From the NCBI RefSeq assembly GCF_002813445.1, contig NZ_PHHD01000001.1:6448001-6512000 (forward strand): a stretch of DNA of 64,000 nt, written 5' to 3'. Shown here in pieces: positions 61,637 to 64,000 of the stretch. Origin of the DNA: Pseudomonas tolaasii NCPPB 2192. Its GTDB lineage: Bacteria > Pseudomonadota > Gammaproteobacteria > Pseudomonadales > Pseudomonadaceae. Position 1 is the stretch's first letter. Every line of letters starts with the position of its first letter. Under the pieces are notes generated by a model that did no database searches, had not been told where the DNA came from, and was given only the letters and a program-made list of their open reading frames with translations. The position numbers and the translations under genes are program-made.

Positions 61637-61650
61637 ACGGATTCGTAACC

Positions 61651-61989
61651 ATGGACAATGATGAAGACACCCTCGGATGGCTTGGCCTCCCCACACCACT
61701 GCAGATGTACCGACAGCATTGCCACCTGCTGGAGAACGAGATCCAGGAACTCAACCTGCAATTACGCAAAGCCCGTGCGGACGTTTACGGAATCAGTCAA
61801 ATGCTGCTGGAAGCCCAAGCGAAGAACACGGAGTTTGCGGGGTATCTCCGGGAACGTGGAGCCGAAGCAGCATCATTGCGTAAGCAAATCGAGGATCTGA
61901 CCACATTGTCCAATGTGAGCAGGCGGGAGGCGGATGGGCTGCGGCGAATCGTCAATGAAATGAGACCTCGGCCGACCACGATTGTCTAA
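61651..61989 (+). CDS. Small coiled-coil protein in LexA-controlled unit
   Basis: A 112-residue protein. Residues about 25-105 form heptad-like helices (HLLENEIQELNLQLRKARADV, then YLRERGAEAASLRKQIEDLTTL), predicting a coiled coil. The start is ATG 61651, directly after the LexA box. I know similar small ORFs beside yedK in Pseudomonas prophages but not a function. 24 bp separate it from yedK, so they are probably co-transcribed. Confidence 0.75.
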   Translation: MDNDEDTLGWLGLPTPLQMYRQHCHLLENEIQELNLQLRKARADVYGISQMLLEAQAKNTEFAGYLRERGAEAASLRKQIEDLTTLSNVSRREADGLRRIVNEMRPRPTTIV

Positions 61990-62013
61990 TGTCAAACTGA
62001 AAGAGGGTTTGCC

Positions 62014-62694
62014 ATGTGCGGAAGACTGTCGCAGTACCGGGGAATCCACGACTTTGTCGCGGCGCTAAGCATGCCCAATGCCCTGGCAAACTCGGTGGGT
62101 GATCAGCCGATCGAACGGTACAACGTCGCTCCAACGACTCACGTGGCGTTACTGCACCAGCAGGGTGAGTTGCTGCACGCCGATTCCGTGCGGTGGGGGT
62201 GGCGCCCGCATTGGGCGAAAGACCGCGCTGCGCCCATCAACGCACGCGTCGAAAAGGTAGCCCACGGCCCGTTCTTCAGAGCTATCTGGCCACACCGTGC
62301 GATCACACCCATCGACAATTGGTTCGAGTGGGTGGATGAAGGCGGACCGAAGAAACAGCCTTATCTGATCCGCAGGCGGGACGGCGCGCCGATCTTGTGC
62401 GCAGCTATTGGTCAACTACCAGACGCAGATGAAGGCCCAGGTGAGCATGACGGCTTTGTGATCATCACCGCTGATAGCGCTGGTGGCATGGTGGACATCC
62501 ATGACAGAAGGCCCGTTGTACTCACACCGGACCTTGCCCGTGAATGGCTGAACCCAGCTACGCCGAAGGAGCGTGCCGAGCAGATGGTATTGCACCAGGG
62601 CGAGCCGGCCGAGACCTTTGAATGGTTCAAGGTCAGCACCGCCGTGGGCAACGTAAGAAACAAGGAAGCCTGTTTGATCGATCCGGTTCCTTAG
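62014..62694 (+). CDS. yedK: SOS-response-associated peptidase (YedK/HMCES, SRAP family)
   Basis: A 226-residue SRAP protein. After Met removal, Cys2 of MCGRLSQY would form the thiazolidine cross-link to abasic sites in single-stranded DNA. Further family motifs: RYNVAPTTHVALL, RWGWRPHWAK, INARVEKV, WFEWVDEG, and the active-site His in VDIHDRRPVVLTPDL (Arg where Met is usual). It protects abasic sites during repair. Downstream of a LexA box and a coiled-coil gene. Ends convergently with the methylase, overlapping by 4 bp. Confidence 0.92.
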   Translation: MCGRLSQYRGIHDFVAALSMPNALANSVGDQPIERYNVAPTTHVALLHQQGELLHADSVRWGWRPHWAKDRAAPINARVEKVAHGPFFRAIWPHRAITPIDNWFEWVDEGGPKKQPYLIRRRDGAPILCAAIGQLPDADEGPGEHDGFVIITADSAGGMVDIHDRRPVVLTPDLAREWLNPATPKERAEQMVLHQGEPAETFEWFKVSTAVGNVRNKEACLIDPVP

Positions 62695-63485
62695 AACAGA
62701 CCACCCAGTGCATCGGGTTCCCAATTCATGATCACCAGCTCTCCGCTGACCTCGGCTTTACCCTGCCGCTGATTGGTCGTGCTGTATCGGATATCTACCG
62801 TTTCAAAGTGAAACCCGTCGAACACGCGTCGGATATCTGGGTGATCGTTGATGCTGACCATCACCTTCCCCTTGCACCGCCGCATGAAGTCAGCCATCCG
62901 CTCATAGTTCTCAAACGGAAAGTCCACTCCATACCCTGCGGTCTGCCAGTAAGGCGGGTCCATGTAGTGGAAGGTGTGCGGCCGGTCGTACCGCTCTGCG
63001 CATTCCAGCCAGCCCAGGTTCTCAACGTAAGTGCCTGAGAGGCGCTGCCACGCGGCGGATAGGTTCTCCTCGATCCGTAGGAGGTTGATCGCCGGCCCCG
63101 TGGTGGCTGTGCCGAATGTCTGCCCGCTGACCTTCCCCGCAAACGCATGGTGCTGCAGGTAGAAAAACCGAGCAGCCCGCTGGATGTCAGTCAGCGTTTC
63201 CGGCCTGGTCATCTTCTGCCATTCAAATACCTGGCGTGAGCTGAGCGCCCACTTGAACTGGCGCACGAACTCTTCTAGGTGGTTCTGCACCACGCGGTAC
63301 AACGTCACTAGGTCGCCGTTGATGTCGTTGAGAACTTCAACAGGCGCAGCCTGGGGCCGCATGAAGTAAAGCGCGGCGCCCCCGGCAAAGACCTCGACGT
63401 AACATTCGTGAGGCGGGAACAGCGGGATAAGACGATCTGCCAGACGGCGCTTGCCGCCCATCCACGGGATTATTGGTGTGCTCAT
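62691..63485 (-). CDS. D12-class DNA adenine N6-methyltransferase (Dam-like)
   Basis: A 264-residue methylase: SAM-binding GGKRRLADRLIPLFPP and EVFAGGAALYF at the N-terminus, catalytic DPPY in HYMDPPYWQTAGYG near residue 175, and a target-recognition middle domain. Dam-type target GATC is possible but not proven by sequence. Phages encode such enzymes to escape restriction or regulate late genes. Same strand as the portal gene. Confidence 0.9.
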   Translation of the reverse strand: MSTPIIPWMGGKRRLADRLIPLFPPHECYVEVFAGGAALYFMRPQAAPVEVLNDINGDLVTLYRVVQNHLEEFVRQFKWALSSRQVFEWQKMTRPETLTDIQRAARFFYLQHHAFAGKVSGQTFGTATTGPAINLLRIEENLSAAWQRLSGTYVENLGWLECAERYDRPHTFHYMDPPYWQTAGYGVDFPFENYERMADFMRRCKGKVMVSINDHPDIRRVFDGFHFETVDIRYSTTNQRQGKAEVSGELVIMNWEPDALGGLF

Positions 63486-63641
63486 AAGTGATCCTTGTTT
63501 TGAAAATTGGATTCGCTTAGGCTTCGCACCCCCTGCGCAGTGGGGCGAGGCCTTGGTTGGAGCACTCGGCGTGTTCGAGTGATTCAGCGTCGAGTTGGTG
63601 TTAGCGCACCAGCTCGTCGCCTCGTTTGCTGCGCGGGGGTA

Positions 63642-63998
63642 CTACTTCCCCCCCGTTGGAAGCTCAAATTCCTTGAAGCTGACAACCTCTTCACCCAGCC
63701 ACTCGTTGACCTGAGCCAACCGCGCCTGCAGCGGCTCCAGCTCGTTGACCGCCCAAACCTCAGCAGCCTCCCGCAACGACCCGAAACCACCCGCGTTCTG
63801 CGGCACGATGCCCATCAACTGCGGCGGAATGCGCAACGCCGCGAGCAGATCGTCGCGGCTGATGTTTTTGATCGAGCTGAATTCGTCCTTCGCCGCCACC
63901 TCACTGACCGGAATGAGCTGGATGCCATCTTTTTTCCCGGCTGGCGCGTAAACAAACAAGTTTCGGAAGTTGCCCGGACCTTTTGAGTTCTTCAGCGC
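63642..63998 (-). CDS. Phage portal protein (P2 gpQ / PBSX-like), C-terminal part
   Basis: Reads KNSKGPGNFRNLFVYAPAGKKDGIQLIPVSEVAAKDEFSSIKNI in short segments, the hallmark C-terminal region of P2-type portal proteins, followed by the helical LRIPPQLMGIVPQNAGGFGS and a Glu/Lys-rich end. The N-terminal majority (about 220 residues) lies outside the window. It forms the dodecameric DNA gate of a head in a P2-like myophage, so capsid and terminase genes should follow to the right. Confidence 0.9.
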   Translation of the reverse strand, partial: ALKNSKGPGNFRNLFVYAPAGKKDGIQLIPVSEVAAKDEFSSIKNISRDDLLAALRIPPQLMGIVPQNAGGFGSLREAAEVWAVNELEPLQARLAQVNEWLGEEVVSFKEFELPTGGK

Positions 63999-64000
63999 GG

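Larger units (their letters stand above)
60459..61650. other. Non-coding stretch inside the element (1.2 kb)
   Basis: No frame here has a convincing start and family features. It holds a terminator-like hairpin (60551), an array of GGTTAG/CTAACC hexamers around an AT-rich core (60812-61082), a segment that resembles a sequence recurring near Pseudomonas prophage genes (61016-61480), and a LexA box (61617). Together this looks like a control and possibly replication region. Confidence 0.6.

Noticed and set aside
1..64000. CRISPR arrays, tRNA or rRNA genes
   Set aside because: I saw no regularly spaced direct repeats with unique spacers and no tRNA-like cloverleaf or rRNA sequence.

Overview
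The window is chromosomal DNA from a gamma-proteobacterium, almost certainly a Pseudomonas of the fluorescens lineage. The block ihfB-rpsA-cmk-tyrA/aroA-hisC-pheA-serC-gyrA-mtnA-mtaD-ubiG-mupP-yciK follows the gene order I know from P. aeruginosa (PA3161 to PA3173), tyrA and aroA are fused as in pseudomonads, and the intergenic spaces carry fluorescens-type REP/REPIN elements with the core GTGGGAGCTGGCTTGCCTGCG.

Layout. (1) 1-12506: the distal part of a surface-polysaccharide (O-antigen-like) cluster on the + strand: a UDP-GlcNAc 2-epimerase cut by the window edge, a ManNAc-type UDP-sugar dehydrogenase, a flippase-like membrane protein, a hexapeptide acetyltransferase, a Wzy/WaaL-type protein with a charged low-complexity insert, an asparagine-synthase-like amidotransferase, a heparinase-like protein, a glycosyltransferase, a WbpV-like reductase and a WbpL-like initiating transferase. 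(2) 12566-24609: conserved housekeeping genes on the - strand (lapA, ihfB, rpsA, cmk, tyrA-aroA, hisC, pheA, serC, gyrA). (3) 25033-29906: methylthioadenosine salvage, ubiquinone synthesis and peptidoglycan recycling genes. (4) 30097-38230: a peptide ABC transporter with two proline-iminopeptidase-like hydrolases around a LuxR solo, a PipR/PsoR-type plant-signal locus. Two lux-box-like palindromes lie about 60 bp upstream of start codons, and the whole module is bracketed by two inverted copies of one long repeat. (5) 38344-58380: nucleobase/nucleoside uptake and export (NCS2 permease, Tsx-like channel, PunC/PunR), LysR-controlled metabolic genes, fabV, ppnN, an AbrB/PIN toxin-antitoxin pair, an exported malate:quinone oxidoreductase and several transporters. 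(6) 58601-64000: an M91 metallopeptidase resembling the type III effector HopH1, then a 22-codon remnant of dusA, which marks the edge of an integrated element. Inside the element are a DUF6124-like gene, an unknown membrane protein, a 1.2-kb non-coding stretch with GGTTAG/CTAACC repeats arranged around an AT-rich core, a LexA-box-controlled pair ending in a YedK/HMCES protein, a Dam-type methylase and the C-terminus of a P2-like portal protein. The element runs off the right edge.

The places most worth a second look are the candidate origin-like repeat array at 60812-61082, the dusA junction with the neighbouring effector-like peptidase, the paired lux-type boxes in the pip locus, and the MtnA that lacks two residues I expect at its active site. 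All functional calls come from reading translated sequence against family motifs I know; no database search was run.
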